Source: a virus. From it: a DNA stretch of 64,000 bases. Shown here piece after piece: positions 7,527 to 14,694 of the stretch (positions are counted from its first letter, which is position 1; the number at the start of each line of letters is the position of its first letter). Under the pieces are notes generated by a model that made no database searches, was not told the DNA's origin, and saw only the letters and a list, made by a program, of their open reading frames with translations. Location: IMG/VR virus record IMGVR_UViG_3300036766_000317, positions 27,825 to 91,824 of that record. One strand, written 5' to 3'. Both the position numbers and the translations under genes were made by a program.

Positions 7527-7535
7527 GCTGAATAT

Positions 7536-7586
7536 AGCGGGTTGGGCAGGAAGCGTCCTGCTCTTCCTGGTGCATTCAGTACCAAA
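7536..7586 (+). repeat. two-hairpin intergenic element, subfamily B copy 7
   Basis: Eight-bp first stem with one G-T pair (7544-7551 with 7556-7563), CTTCC linker, then a shorter TGGT/ACCA hairpin (7568-7571 with 7581-7584) and an AATAAA tail. Confidence 0.65.
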
Positions 7587-7607
7587 TAAAGAGAGAAAGG
7601 AGAGGGT

Positions 7608-7937
7608 ATGAAAACAGTAGATATTATGGAACGTCTGAAAATTCCAGAATGGAAGGCGAAGGTTGTCAATGTGCTTACCAAAGAACACGCCTCATCCCAT
7701 TCCGATGTTGACGACATCCTCGGAATTATTGAAACCCTTCTTGAAGGGTACGGGGTAGAACCACTCAGGGGAGATCATGTTGATAATTACTATATGGATA
7801 TCAACATCCTCTACATTAATTTGGGGGACACATACACACCCACCGTTCTGTATGATACACTCCTAAACAGATTCTTTATCTGTTCGTGGGGTGATTATAT
7901 TGAATCCAAACCGAAACGATTTCCGATGAATGCTTGA
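7608..7937 (+). CDS. hypothetical protein (109 aa)
   Basis: Mixed helix/strand protein with an acidic middle. A DNYYMDINILYINLGDTYTP segment is distinctive but not one I can assign. AAAGGAGAGGGT precedes the ATG. Confidence 0.7.
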   Translation: MKTVDIMERLKIPEWKAKVVNVLTKEHASSHSDVDDILGIIETLLEGYGVEPLRGDHVDNYYMDINILYINLGDTYTPTVLYDTLLNRFFICSWGDYIESKPKRFPMNA

Positions 7938-7940
7938 GAA

Positions 7941-7993
7941 TAGCAGATTGGACGGGAATTTCCCGTCCTTTCTGGTGTGCTTAAACACCAATA
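7941..7993 (+). repeat. two-hairpin intergenic element, subfamily B copy 8
   Basis: GCAGATTGG leader, perfect 8-bp stem (7950-7957 with 7961-7968), CTTTCT linker, GGTGT/ACACC (7974-7978 with 7985-7989), then AATAAA. The layout is nearly identical to copy 6 with a different first stem. Confidence 0.8.
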
Positions 7994-8010
7994 AAAAGAA
8001 AGGAGAGGGT

Positions 8011-8355
8011 ATGGACAGAAAAATGTCGAGTGATCTGGATAACTACATTACCGGACATTACGGGGAAGATCAGTTCAAAAGACCTCGGAAAAAAGATAAA
8101 AAGGGGAAGGAATCATTGGTCCATGAATTAGAACACCAGATGAAGAACCTTAACGTCAGTCAGATGTTGGAATTAGTCAAGAGATCGGGAAATACGGAAA
8201 AACGCAGATTCCGATTAAAAGGCCCTACGGGCAGTTTAGATGGAACTATCCATGATGCCGATTTCGGTATCTTGACTATTGACGAAGTACCAGAGTTCTT
8301 TCTGGCAAAAGATTTCTTGTTGGCCAATGACGTAGTTTGGGAACTCATTAACTAA
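8011..8355 (+). CDS. hypothetical protein (114 aa)
   Basis: A charged N-terminal half (RPRKKDKKGKE) is followed by a helix and a C-terminal beta-rich half. No family recognised. The ATG at 8011 is chosen over the in-frame codon at 7930 because AAAGGAGAGGGT lies upstream of it and the longer frame would cover the RNA element. Confidence 0.7.
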   Translation: MDRKMSSDLDNYITGHYGEDQFKRPRKKDKKGKESLVHELEHQMKNLNVSQMLELVKRSGNTEKRRFRLKGPTGSLDGTIHDADFGILTIDEVPEFFLAKDFLLANDVVWELIN

Positions 8356-8374
8356 ACAGAGAAAGGAGATTAGC

Positions 8375-8596
8375 ATGGAAGAGCCAATCAAAATTCCAGA
8401 GAAGGACAAATTTGTCCGAAATTGTCCGGGTCCCAGATATAAAGTAATTTCAGGTCCTGGAGGGCATTACGTCTATGATTACAAGTCTCTGGACGTGGTG
8501 AGGAAAGACGGGAAATTCTTTATGGGCAAAGAACCGTCGGAAGCCAGAGAGTTCCTTCAATCTCTAAATGAAGAAGCTCCCCTTATAGAAAGGTAA
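8375..8596 (+). CDS. hypothetical protein (73 aa)
   Basis: Small basic protein with a proline/glycine-rich N-terminal half (NCPGPRYKVISGPGG). AAAGGAG precedes the ATG. No function assigned. Confidence 0.65.
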   Translation: MEEPIKIPEKDKFVRNCPGPRYKVISGPGGHYVYDYKSLDVVRKDGKFFMGKEPSEAREFLQSLNEEAPLIER

Positions 8597-8608
8597 GGAT
8601 GGTAATCT

Positions 8609-8746
8609 ATGAAATGTGACCACTGCAATATCGAATTGAAAAAACGCAAGACCCCTCCAAGAACCGCGACAATTGACGGGGGAAAGTATTATGACTATTT
8701 TCAATGCCCAAAATGCAAAACGAATTATGCCAAAGCCAAAAAGTAG
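8609..8746 (+). CDS. small zinc-ribbon protein (45 aa)
   Basis: CDHC at residues 3-6 and CPKC near 33-36 make a compact zinc ribbon. The ribosome site (AAGGTAAGGAT) is weaker than that of most neighbours. Function unknown. The last base of its TAG stop starts the next intergenic element. Confidence 0.65.
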   Translation: MKCDHCNIELKKRKTPPRTATIDGGKYYDYFQCPKCKTNYAKAKK

Positions 8747-8799
8747 CAGAGGACGCTGCTTCGGCAGCGTAATGCACAAATCCAGTCCCAAGTCTGGAT
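8746..8799 (+). repeat. two-hairpin intergenic element, subfamily A copy 6
   Basis: GCAGAGGAC, CGCTGC-TTCG-GCAGCG hairpin (8754-8769), GTAATGCACA, then ATCCAG/CTGGAT (8780-8785 with 8794-8799) around TCCCAAGT. Confidence 0.8.
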
Positions 8800-8824
8800 A
8801 AAATAAGAAAAGGAGGAAAGAGCT

Positions 8825-9052
8825 ATGCCAAAAAACGTAAGAAATTTCTGGATCGAAGCAGATGTCGATGGGGGAACTCCCATCGGAGCAGGCCCTAAAT
8901 CCAAAGATGGAGGATTTTCTCTGTCCATCTTCATGCGAGACAAAGGATTCGTCAAGAGGGTCGCCAACATCTCAGGAGTCGGGGGAAGTGAATTGAAATT
9001 ATCAATTCATACGGAAGATGGTAAATATTTACAGTATACTACACAAAGGTAA
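8825..9052 (+). CDS. hypothetical protein (75 aa)
   Basis: Beta-rich small protein with an IEADVDGGTPIGAGPKSKDG stretch. No family recognised with confidence. AAAGGAGGAAAGAG precedes the ATG. Confidence 0.7.
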   Translation: MPKNVRNFWIEADVDGGTPIGAGPKSKDGGFSLSIFMRDKGFVKRVANISGVGGSELKLSIHTEDGKYLQYTTQR

Positions 9053-9076
9053 CAGATGAAAAAGGAGGAAAGAGCT

Positions 9077-9280
9077 ATGCCAATCGAAACAGATTTCACC
9101 AATTTGCTCAAGCATATCGATGATGCTTCTGATGGATTGGAACAAAAGGTCGAATCGACGGAAGAGGAGTTGGACACTTTGAATACTCTCCTTACGAGAA
9201 AAAAAGAGCTTGTCGATAAAATCAACTCCCTCGCCGAAGAGATTGAGGACTTCCTCAACGACGCCAATTCCCTCATCTGA
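9077..9280 (+). CDS. small coiled-coil protein (67 aa)
   Basis: Almost entirely acidic heptad-like helix, consistent with a short coiled coil. The ATG at 9077 has AAAGGAGGAAAGAG upstream. Unknown function; such peptides often act by binding a partner protein. Confidence 0.7.
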   Translation: MPIETDFTNLLKHIDDASDGLEQKVESTEEELDTLNTLLTRKKELVDKINSLAEEIEDFLNDANSLI

Positions 9281-9282
9281 AT

Positions 9283-9338
9283 GCAGAGGACAGCCTCAAC
9301 AGAGGCTGTAATGGACATCTCGGTTCCAAGTCCGAGAA
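9283..9338 (+). repeat. two-hairpin intergenic element, subfamily A copy 7
   Basis: GCAGAGGAC, perfect 8-bp stem (9290-9297 with 9302-9309), GTAATGGACA (one change from consensus), TCTCGG/CCGAGA (9318-9323 with 9332-9337) around TTCCAAGT. This is the last copy seen in the window. Confidence 0.75.
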
Positions 9339-9362
9339 ATAAATTAAAGGAGGGAAGAGAGT

Positions 9363-9596
9363 ATGCACAAAAGACCCACACCAAATCAAGAGAGGTCTTT
9401 CCGTCACTTCTTCGGAAAATCTACCAGTGTTTACTGGAATCCTTTATTTGGATTTGATATCGTTCAATTTGATGCCGACATGCAGTCCGAACAAGGATAC
9501 GTTGAGGATGGAAAAACAAGCCTTCGGGAATTTCTCGTCCAGAAATTCGGTCAAGAGGCTTCGGATCTAGTAAACTCTTTAATAGGAGGTGTTTAA
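9363..9596 (+). CDS. hypothetical protein (77 aa)
   Basis: No recognised family. The middle is rich in aromatic residues (VYWNPLFGFDIVQFDAD). AAAGGAGGGAAGAGAG precedes the ATG. Its stop overlaps the next start. Confidence 0.65.
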   Translation: MHKRPTPNQERSFRHFFGKSTSVYWNPLFGFDIVQFDADMQSEQGYVEDGKTSLREFLVQKFGQEASDLVNSLIGGV

Positions 9597-9871
9597 TGGA
9601 AAAGAAAACAGTTGTGATTTTCCGAAAGTTCCCGGAGGGGGATATTATAGCCATGTTCCCCGAAATTCAGGCGGATCAAAATCGTTGTGATTGTCTGAGC
9701 TATCAGCATATCGGCCAGCATGGTCCTGCTTCATATTTTCTGGTAGACCGAACGAAATTAGCTATTGCTGCTGAATATGCAGAGCTGAAAGCGGAGCTTG
9801 AATCAATCGGCTATGATCTGATAATCCGAAAACGGATCAACAAGCATTGGTATGAGGTAAAGGAGGGGTAA
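9596..9871 (+). CDS. conserved-type hypothetical protein (91 aa)
   Basis: Opens with VVIFRKFPEGDIIAMFPE and continues with YQHIGQHGPAS. This pattern recurs in uncharacterised phage and bacterial small proteins, but I know of no function. TAGGAGGTGTTTA precedes the ATG. Confidence 0.7.
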   Translation: MEKKTVVIFRKFPEGDIIAMFPEIQADQNRCDCLSYQHIGQHGPASYFLVDRTKLAIAAEYAELKAELESIGYDLIIRKRINKHWYEVKEG

Positions 9872-9873
9872 AT

Positions 9874-10068
9874 ATGCGTTCATGGAGGTGGTATATACAC
9901 TTTCCACAAGATGCGTATGCTTTAGGACCAATTCATTTTGAAAAGAGGGATTACACAAAGCCTCCTAATGAAAGGGATGTCCGACAGTATGCGAGAGAGT
10001 GGGAGGGTGTGAAACGATTGCCGACGGGGTTTTCTTGTTGGTCTGCTGAGTATTGGTCTGCTGAGTAA
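9874..10068 (+). CDS. hypothetical protein (64 aa)
   Basis: Short protein ending in a direct repeat (WSAEYWSAE), which reflects a small DNA duplication at the 3' end. The ribosome site AAAGGAGGGG lies inside the upstream gene, so translation is probably coupled. Confidence 0.6.
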   Translation: MRSWRWYIHFPQDAYALGPIHFEKRDYTKPPNERDVRQYAREWEGVKRLPTGFSCWSAEYWSAE

Positions 10069-10078
10069 AGGAGGAAGT

Positions 10079-10246
10079 ATGAAACTGACTGAGTTTGAAT
10101 GGCATCTGAAAAAGATTGCCGAATCAACCTTGAAAATGCCTGATACTATGGTAAAGATCATAGGCGGGATGACAAAAGATGAGGCTAAAGAAATTCTGGG
10201 TAAATTAGGCAAAAAAGAATTGGAAGAGGATGTAGAAAAGATATAA
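10079..10246 (+). CDS. hypothetical protein (55 aa)
   Basis: Small Lys/Glu-rich helical protein. AAAGGAGG lies close to the ATG. It is the last gene before a strong promoter at 10264, so it probably ends the small-gene transcription unit. I see no clear terminator after it. Confidence 0.6.
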   Translation: MKLTEFEWHLKKIAESTLKMPDTMVKIIGGMTKDEAKEILGKLGKKELEEDVEKI

Positions 10247-10263
10247 TCCACCTAAAATAGTGC

Positions 10264-10292
10264 TTGACATATCAATATGTTTTTGATATACT
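10264..10292 (+). promoter_or_regulatory. sigma70-type promoter with spacer dyad
   Basis: TTGACA (10264-10269), 17-bp spacer, TATACT (10287-10292). The spacer is flanked by a 7-bp inverted repeat ATATCAA/TTGATAT (10269-10275 with 10283-10289), which could bind a repressor. It drives the gene at 10324. Confidence 0.8.
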
Positions 10293-10323
10293 AAAATCCA
10301 AGTAGAAAAAGGAGAAGGAGTGT

Positions 10324-10749
10324 ATGGAAATTCAAAGTTCCCTTTTTGAATCAACACAGCAGGAGGGGGGATTTGTGCCCTCTCGCAAAAGAATTGGGCC
10401 GAGACCTATGGTCTTAAAATCGATGGAGATTTTAACCAAAAATGTTCCCGATATCCCACATAAAGAGGAAGTTGATCGTCTTATGCAAGCAACAATCAAT
10501 CGTATGTACATCCCCAGATCCGAATATCTTGAGTATATAGAAGTTTCCAAACTTCTCATTACGGCTTCCGAAAAATTTCGGATGACTATTTCAAATGTGG
10601 TAGACGGGGCTTTAGAACTCATGAGAAAATTGCCGAATCTATATAGCAACCAAGCTATCTTCATGTCGTTGGAAGAGCCGATTTATGGATTTGCAATCAA
10701 GAAATCCATAGCAAATACAGTTGTAAGGAGAATGATATGCCGAAAATAA
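10324..10749 (+). CDS. hypothetical protein, first gene after a strong promoter (141 aa)
   Basis: Helical basic protein with no recognised domain. It is the first gene of a transcript from the promoter at 10264, next to a ribbon-helix-helix protein, so a regulatory role is plausible but not shown. AAAGGAGAAGGAG precedes the ATG. It overlaps the next gene by 13 bp. Confidence 0.7.
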   Translation: MEIQSSLFESTQQEGGFVPSRKRIGPRPMVLKSMEILTKNVPDIPHKEEVDRLMQATINRMYIPRSEYLEYIEVSKLLITASEKFRMTISNVVDGALELMRKLPNLYSNQAIFMSLEEPIYGFAIKKSIANTVVRRMICRK

Positions 10750-10949
10750 CCAGATCAATGAAAGAAGATCCACCCAGAAAGAATCATCACTTGTTAATCA
10801 GACTGCCAATGCCTCTTTCTGAAAGAGTCGTACATCAGGCACAAAGGTTGTCCTGTTCCTTAAATATGTTTGCGCGCCTTGCTTTTGTCCGGCTTGTCGA
10901 GGAAGAAGAAGCCAAAGAAAGGGGAAATGCCGTAAGTTATCCGCAGTAA
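10737..10949 (+). CDS. ribbon-helix-helix-type DNA-binding protein (70 aa)
   Basis: HHLLIRLPMPLSERVVHQAQ followed by a second helix (LNMFARLAFVRLVEEE) matches the Arc/MetJ ribbon-helix-helix layout: a short beta strand then two helices. Such proteins dimerise and bind operators through the beta ribbon. A nearby candidate operator is the dyad inside the promoter at 10264. The basic N-terminal extension is typical. Confidence 0.65.
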   Translation: MPKITRSMKEDPPRKNHHLLIRLPMPLSERVVHQAQRLSCSLNMFARLAFVRLVEEEEAKERGNAVSYPQ

Positions 10950-10973
10950 TTCAATCCTAAAAGGAGGAAAATC

Positions 10974-11345
10974 ATGAGATGCGTTTATTGTAGTACCTTT
11001 TGTGAATCTCCATCCCGTGTTAGTGGTAATCATTTCTGTTTATATGCAAGAAAAATGGTGTCCGCAGATGATCCCATCTGTAATGAATTCAGTATCACAG
11101 GTACCTTCCAATGCAAACGGAGAGGCTGTCAATTAAGTGTTCCCATGTGTTCCGCAGCACAAACAAAGCCTTCACTTTGGTCAGAATGTACCCACTGTTC
11201 TCAGAAAAGAGAAATCTTAGAGATCAAACGCTTTGCCGGCATGAAGAAAAGAAACAACATTGGTCATATAGCGGATGCTCCTTTCCTTCCTCCTCCAGAA
11301 CAAATTCCCATTGTTCGTTCTAAGATTATTAGGAGGGCTTTATGA
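10974..11345 (+). CDS. cysteine-rich protein (123 aa)
   Basis: About ten cysteines in the first 85 residues (CVYC and CTHC pairs among them) suggest two zinc-binding modules. The C-terminal 35 residues are basic and proline-containing. AAAGGAGG precedes the ATG. Unknown role; it sits in the regulatory block and overlaps the next start. Confidence 0.7.
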   Translation: MRCVYCSTFCESPSRVSGNHFCLYARKMVSADDPICNEFSITGTFQCKRRGCQLSVPMCSAAQTKPSLWSECTHCSQKREILEIKRFAGMKKRNNIGHIADAPFLPPPEQIPIVRSKIIRRAL

Positions 11346-11662
11346 AAGAAGAAACTGATGCTTTGGAAGCGGCGGCCATCGTGTATTTTGCAAATTGGTC
11401 AGACATCACAGAGATGGAGATTGAGTATCCAGAAACACCTGAATCTATCCTAATCAAAAAAGAAGTGATAAGCTCAATGCCATCTGAATGCCAAATAATG
11501 CTTAACATCATCTTTAATCTTCCCGAAGAGATGTTCCAGATCAGTGGTGGAAAAGTTAATCTCTACGGGGCCATGAAGATCGTGAAAAATATCACAGGGT
11601 GGCCTATGAAAAAAGTTCTCAAGACGGAAAACCTTCTTCGGGAACGATTGAGAAATTCGTAG
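11342..11662 (+). CDS. possible sigma-region-like helical protein (106 aa)
   Basis: The central stretch (PSECQIMLNIIFNLPEEMF) and the following NLYGAMKIVKNITGWPMKKV helix pair resemble phage proteins with a region-4-like helix-turn-helix, but the match is weak and made by eye. It overlaps the previous gene (ATGA) and has AGGAGG upstream. Confidence 0.6.
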   Translation: MKEETDALEAAAIVYFANWSDITEMEIEYPETPESILIKKEVISSMPSECQIMLNIIFNLPEEMFQISGGKVNLYGAMKIVKNITGWPMKKVLKTENLLRERLRNS

Positions 11663-11725
11663 GAAAACGTCAGAAATTTTGATATGCTGAAAGAAAAGAT
11701 GAGAAATTCTAAGGAGGGTGGGAAG

Positions 11726-13207
11726 TTGAGAGGCTTAATCAGAAAAACTGGACCGCATGCTGGAATTTCTGAGAAAGAAATCCAACAATCCCCACCCTCC
11801 GACTATGTTATCCAATATCTCGATCCAGTCGAAAGTTGGATGAATCAGAAACTTTATGATCTCGTCATAAAAGACCTTTCTTTTCCTGCTCAATACTATC
11901 GACAAGGCCCTTTCCATAAAATCAGAAAAGATTATGAGCGTAAGGATACAATCATTGCAAAAGCAAAAACTGGTGAATATATTTTCTACACAGGACTTAT
12001 TCCAAGAATACAAGAACTCTGCAAAGCTAAAGGTGTGGAATTAACCCTCTGTTCGGAGGAAGAAGAGCCTATTAAATTGAGTACGAAACCTATGCCTGAT
12101 AGTCTGAAACTTCGTCCGTTTCAAACAGACTTCATCAAACAAGCTATTCTCAAGAAAAGAGGGGTACTGATTGCTCCTACAGGAACTGGGAAAACCATAT
12201 TAGGAATAGGATTAATTGCATCATTATATGAACACTACAAAATTCTTTGGTTGTGCCATACTAAATCTTTAATGAGCCAATCGGCTAAAGAATTTGAGAA
12301 AGTATTTGGTAAAGGAAGTGTCGGCCTTGTTGGGGATTCCAACTTCGATGTGGGAAAATATGTTACTGTAGCCACTAGACAGACCTTCGTAAAGCACACA
12401 AAAGAATTGGCAAATGTATTTGACGCTGTGGTTGTCGATGAAGCACACCACATTTCTTCATTGGTTTATGCGAAAGAGAATGGGCTAATTAAATTAGGAC
12501 AATACTTCGATATATTAAAAGAATTGTATTGTCCTGTCAGAATAGGCTTGACAGCTACAAGGGCTGATAGTAAAGGAGCCCAATTAGCTATGGAAGCCTT
12601 GCTCGGTCCTGTTATCGGGGAATTTACGATCAATGAAGCACGAGAGCAGGGTTATATGGCACATCCGGTTATCAAATTAACGAAGTTATCCAAGAATATG
12701 GTTACCCACGACATGAGAAATTATGCAGATGTTTACGAGTCTGGGGTAGTCCGTAATCTAGAGATGAATCGGATCATTTCTGAATTAGTTAAAGGATATG
12801 CGGATGAAGGATTGACTTCTCTGGTAATCGTAACCCAGATCGTTCATGGAGAATTAATTCTTGGTATGGTGAAACGTCTCGGCGTAGGAGCCGTCTTTAT
12901 AAATGGTTCCACTGAAACAGAATCCAGAGAATTAACTAAACACGCCCTTAATGGCAAAATCCTGAAATGTGTTATTTGTACGGCTGTTTGGAAGGAAGGG
13001 GTCAACATCCCAGAGTTAAATGTGCTGATTAATGCAGCAGGGGGCAAATCTGAATTGGCGACGATTCAAGCGATCGGTAGGGGCATGAGGAAAACAGAGA
13101 CTAAATCTCATTTAGTTATCCATGACTTCTTCAACCCCAGTCACCGATTCTTGATAGATCATTTTGGATCTCGCCTGTGTTTGTATTTTGATTTAGGATG
13201 GATGTAA
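11726..13207 (+). CDS. superfamily 2 DNA helicase, UvsW-like (493 aa)
   Basis: ATP-dependent helicase or branch-migration enzyme. Visible motifs: Walker A APTGTGKT, motif II VVDEAHH, motif III LTATR and motif VI QAIGRGMRK. T4 UvsW, of the same type, unwinds R-loops and branched intermediates when replication changes mode. The TTG at 11726 is chosen because AAGGAGG lies eight bases upstream; in-frame ATGs at 11684 and 11699 lack a good site. A weak extended -10 (TGATATGCT) lies just upstream. It is followed by a strong terminator. Confidence 0.85.
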   Translation: MRGLIRKTGPHAGISEKEIQQSPPSDYVIQYLDPVESWMNQKLYDLVIKDLSFPAQYYRQGPFHKIRKDYERKDTIIAKAKTGEYIFYTGLIPRIQELCKAKGVELTLCSEEEEPIKLSTKPMPDSLKLRPFQTDFIKQAILKKRGVLIAPTGTGKTILGIGLIASLYEHYKILWLCHTKSLMSQSAKEFEKVFGKGSVGLVGDSNFDVGKYVTVATRQTFVKHTKELANVFDAVVVDEAHHISSLVYAKENGLIKLGQYFDILKELYCPVRIGLTATRADSKGAQLAMEALLGPVIGEFTINEAREQGYMAHPVIKLTKLSKNMVTHDMRNYADVYESGVVRNLEMNRIISELVKGYADEGLTSLVIVTQIVHGELILGMVKRLGVGAVFINGSTETESRELTKHALNGKILKCVICTAVWKEGVNIPELNVLINAAGGKSELATIQAIGRGMRKTETKSHLVIHDFFNPSHRFLIDHFGSRLCLYFDLGWM

Positions 13208-13212
13208 AATAA

Positions 13213-13299
13213 GGGCTGGTAGGATCAGCCAGCCCGTCTGAGTGGTGACAACCATTTTACTCCTTATTGGGAACTCACCACTCAGACTTTATTTTTTTA
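13213..13299 (+). terminator. intrinsic terminator with double hairpin
   Basis: A GGGCTGG/CCAGCCC hairpin (13213-13219 with 13229-13235) is followed by a perfect 13-bp stem (13236-13248 with 13275-13287) and a T-rich tract at 13288-13297. It separates the helicase from the primase. Confidence 0.8.
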
Positions 13300-13309
13300 A
13301 GGAATATCA

Positions 13310-14191
13310 ATGAATGTTGAATCCTTCGACATCTTAGCCTATCTACAATCGAGAAACATACCATATAAAACATCGGGCAAGAATGTATCCCAAGGTTGGG
13401 TAGGCGTAAATTGTATATACTGCATAGATGGAAGTAACCACTTAGGAATTAATCTCCAATCAAAAACCTTCTCCTGCTTCAAATGCTCTGAAACAGGTAA
13501 TGCTGTGAAATTAGTATGCAGTATTGATGGGGTGTCCGTCCATTCCGCTTTAGATATAATTTCTGAGTATTCAGGCGGAACATACATTCCCAAAGAGAAG
13601 AAGTTTCAGACAAAAACAACCCTCCCAATTGGAGCATCAAAGAAGTTCCCAAAATCCCATTTGGATTTCCTCATTAAAAGACGTTATACTGAAGAAGTGA
13701 TCAAAACCTATGATTTATATGCAACCGGTCCTGTTGGTATCTACAACCACAGAATCATCATCCCTGTGTTTGTGAATCACAGAATGGTTGCATTTGTGGG
13801 AAGAGATGTTACAGGAAATTCTGATAAACCATATTGGAACTCTTCTGATAAATATGGTACAAAGGATGTCAAGCAGACCCTTTATAATATGGATAATGTT
13901 ATTGGCAATACCGTAATTATTGTAGAGGGCATTCTTGATGCTTGGCGAATAGGAGATGGGGCTGTCTGTACGTTTGGAACGAAACACACCCGTGAACAAC
14001 TTCGTTTGTTGAAAGGAATGCACCGAGTGTTTGTCATGTATGACGCCGATGCTGTACCAATTGCTCATAAATTAGCTTACGACTTGTCATCTTTCTGCAA
14101 AGATGTTGTGGTGCTTGAATTGTCAGAAGGCGATCCTGATGAAATGAAGGATGATGATGTCAGAGCTTTACGAAAGGAGATAGGAATATAA
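13310..14191 (+). CDS. DnaG-type primase (293 aa)
   Basis: Makes RNA primers for DNA replication. It has an N-terminal CHC2-like zinc site (C35, C38, C56, C59, with H44 nearby), then a TOPRIM core with IVEGILDAW (catalytic Glu, near residue 206) and VMYDAD (near 242-247). It is shorter than cellular DnaG and lacks a long helicase-interaction domain. It lies in the replication block upstream of the DnaB-type helicase. AAGGAATATCA precedes the ATG, just after a terminator. Confidence 0.85.
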   Translation: MNVESFDILAYLQSRNIPYKTSGKNVSQGWVGVNCIYCIDGSNHLGINLQSKTFSCFKCSETGNAVKLVCSIDGVSVHSALDIISEYSGGTYIPKEKKFQTKTTLPIGASKKFPKSHLDFLIKRRYTEEVIKTYDLYATGPVGIYNHRIIIPVFVNHRMVAFVGRDVTGNSDKPYWNSSDKYGTKDVKQTLYNMDNVIGNTVIIVEGILDAWRIGDGAVCTFGTKHTREQLRLLKGMHRVFVMYDADAVPIAHKLAYDLSSFCKDVVVLELSEGDPDEMKDDDVRALRKEIGI

Positions 14192-14254
14192 TTTTGTTGT
14201 AAGAAATTTGCTAATTAAGATATTTCCGATACTTATTTAGGTTTTTAATTTTAC

Positions 14255-14285
14255 TTGACAAATCAAATCTGCTGTTATATATAAT
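14255..14285 (+). promoter_or_regulatory. sigma70-type promoter
   Basis: TTGACA (14255-14260) followed by TATATA at 14278 (17-bp spacer) or TATAAT at 14280-14285 (19-bp spacer), upstream of the gene at 14320. The flanking sequence is very A/T-rich. Confidence 0.7.
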
Positions 14286-14319
14286 ACCAAAATGAACTAA
14301 ATTCAAAGGAGAAATAATT

Positions 14320-14694
14320 ATGGATTATAAAACAGAAGTTCTAAACCTAATGATGGAACAACCTGCTTTTATTATACACAAAAAATTGCTCTGTGCATTA
14401 GGATCAAACCCGTCTTATTTTATAGCCTATCTGATGGATAAATTTTTTAGAGAAGCACCTACTTCTGATGGTTATGTAACAGCCTCTATAGAAGAAGTGG
14501 AAAAGGAAATTTGCATCAAAAGAGGAAGACAAGACTCATCCATAAGAATTCTCAAAAAGAACAAATACATAATAATGAAACCTAAAGAGGGCTCCAGAAA
14601 ACGACAATTCAAATTACTCTTTCCGAATTTTGACCCTGATAATTCTTATCGTACAGTCGTCAAAAACAAAATGGGTGGGGAGAATAGACCATGA
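14320..14694 (+). CDS. winged-helix-like replication-region protein (124 aa)
   Basis: The N-terminal two thirds look like the winged-helix domain of phage replication initiators: KLLCALGSNPSYF, then SDGYVTASIEEVEKE, then RQDSSIRILKKNKYI. The next gene begins with the same three segments, so the two are probably paralogues. It may regulate or assist initiation; no enzymatic motif is seen. It overlaps the next gene by ATGA. Confidence 0.7.
   Translation: MDYKTEVLNLMMEQPAFIIHKKLLCALGSNPSYFIAYLMDKFFREAPTSDGYVTASIEEVEKEICIKRGRQDSSIRILKKNKYIIMKPKEGSRKRQFKLLFPNFDPDNSYRTVVKNKMGGENRP

Noticed and set aside
1444-9338. CRISPR array reading of the repeated intergenic elements
   Set aside because: Copies are unevenly spaced, separated by genes, and vary in sequence with conserved pairing; no cas genes are present.
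11655-11694. Promoter just upstream of the UvsW-like gene
   Set aside because: TGATATGCT is a possible extended -10 but there is no reasonable -35; left only as a note in the helicase entry.
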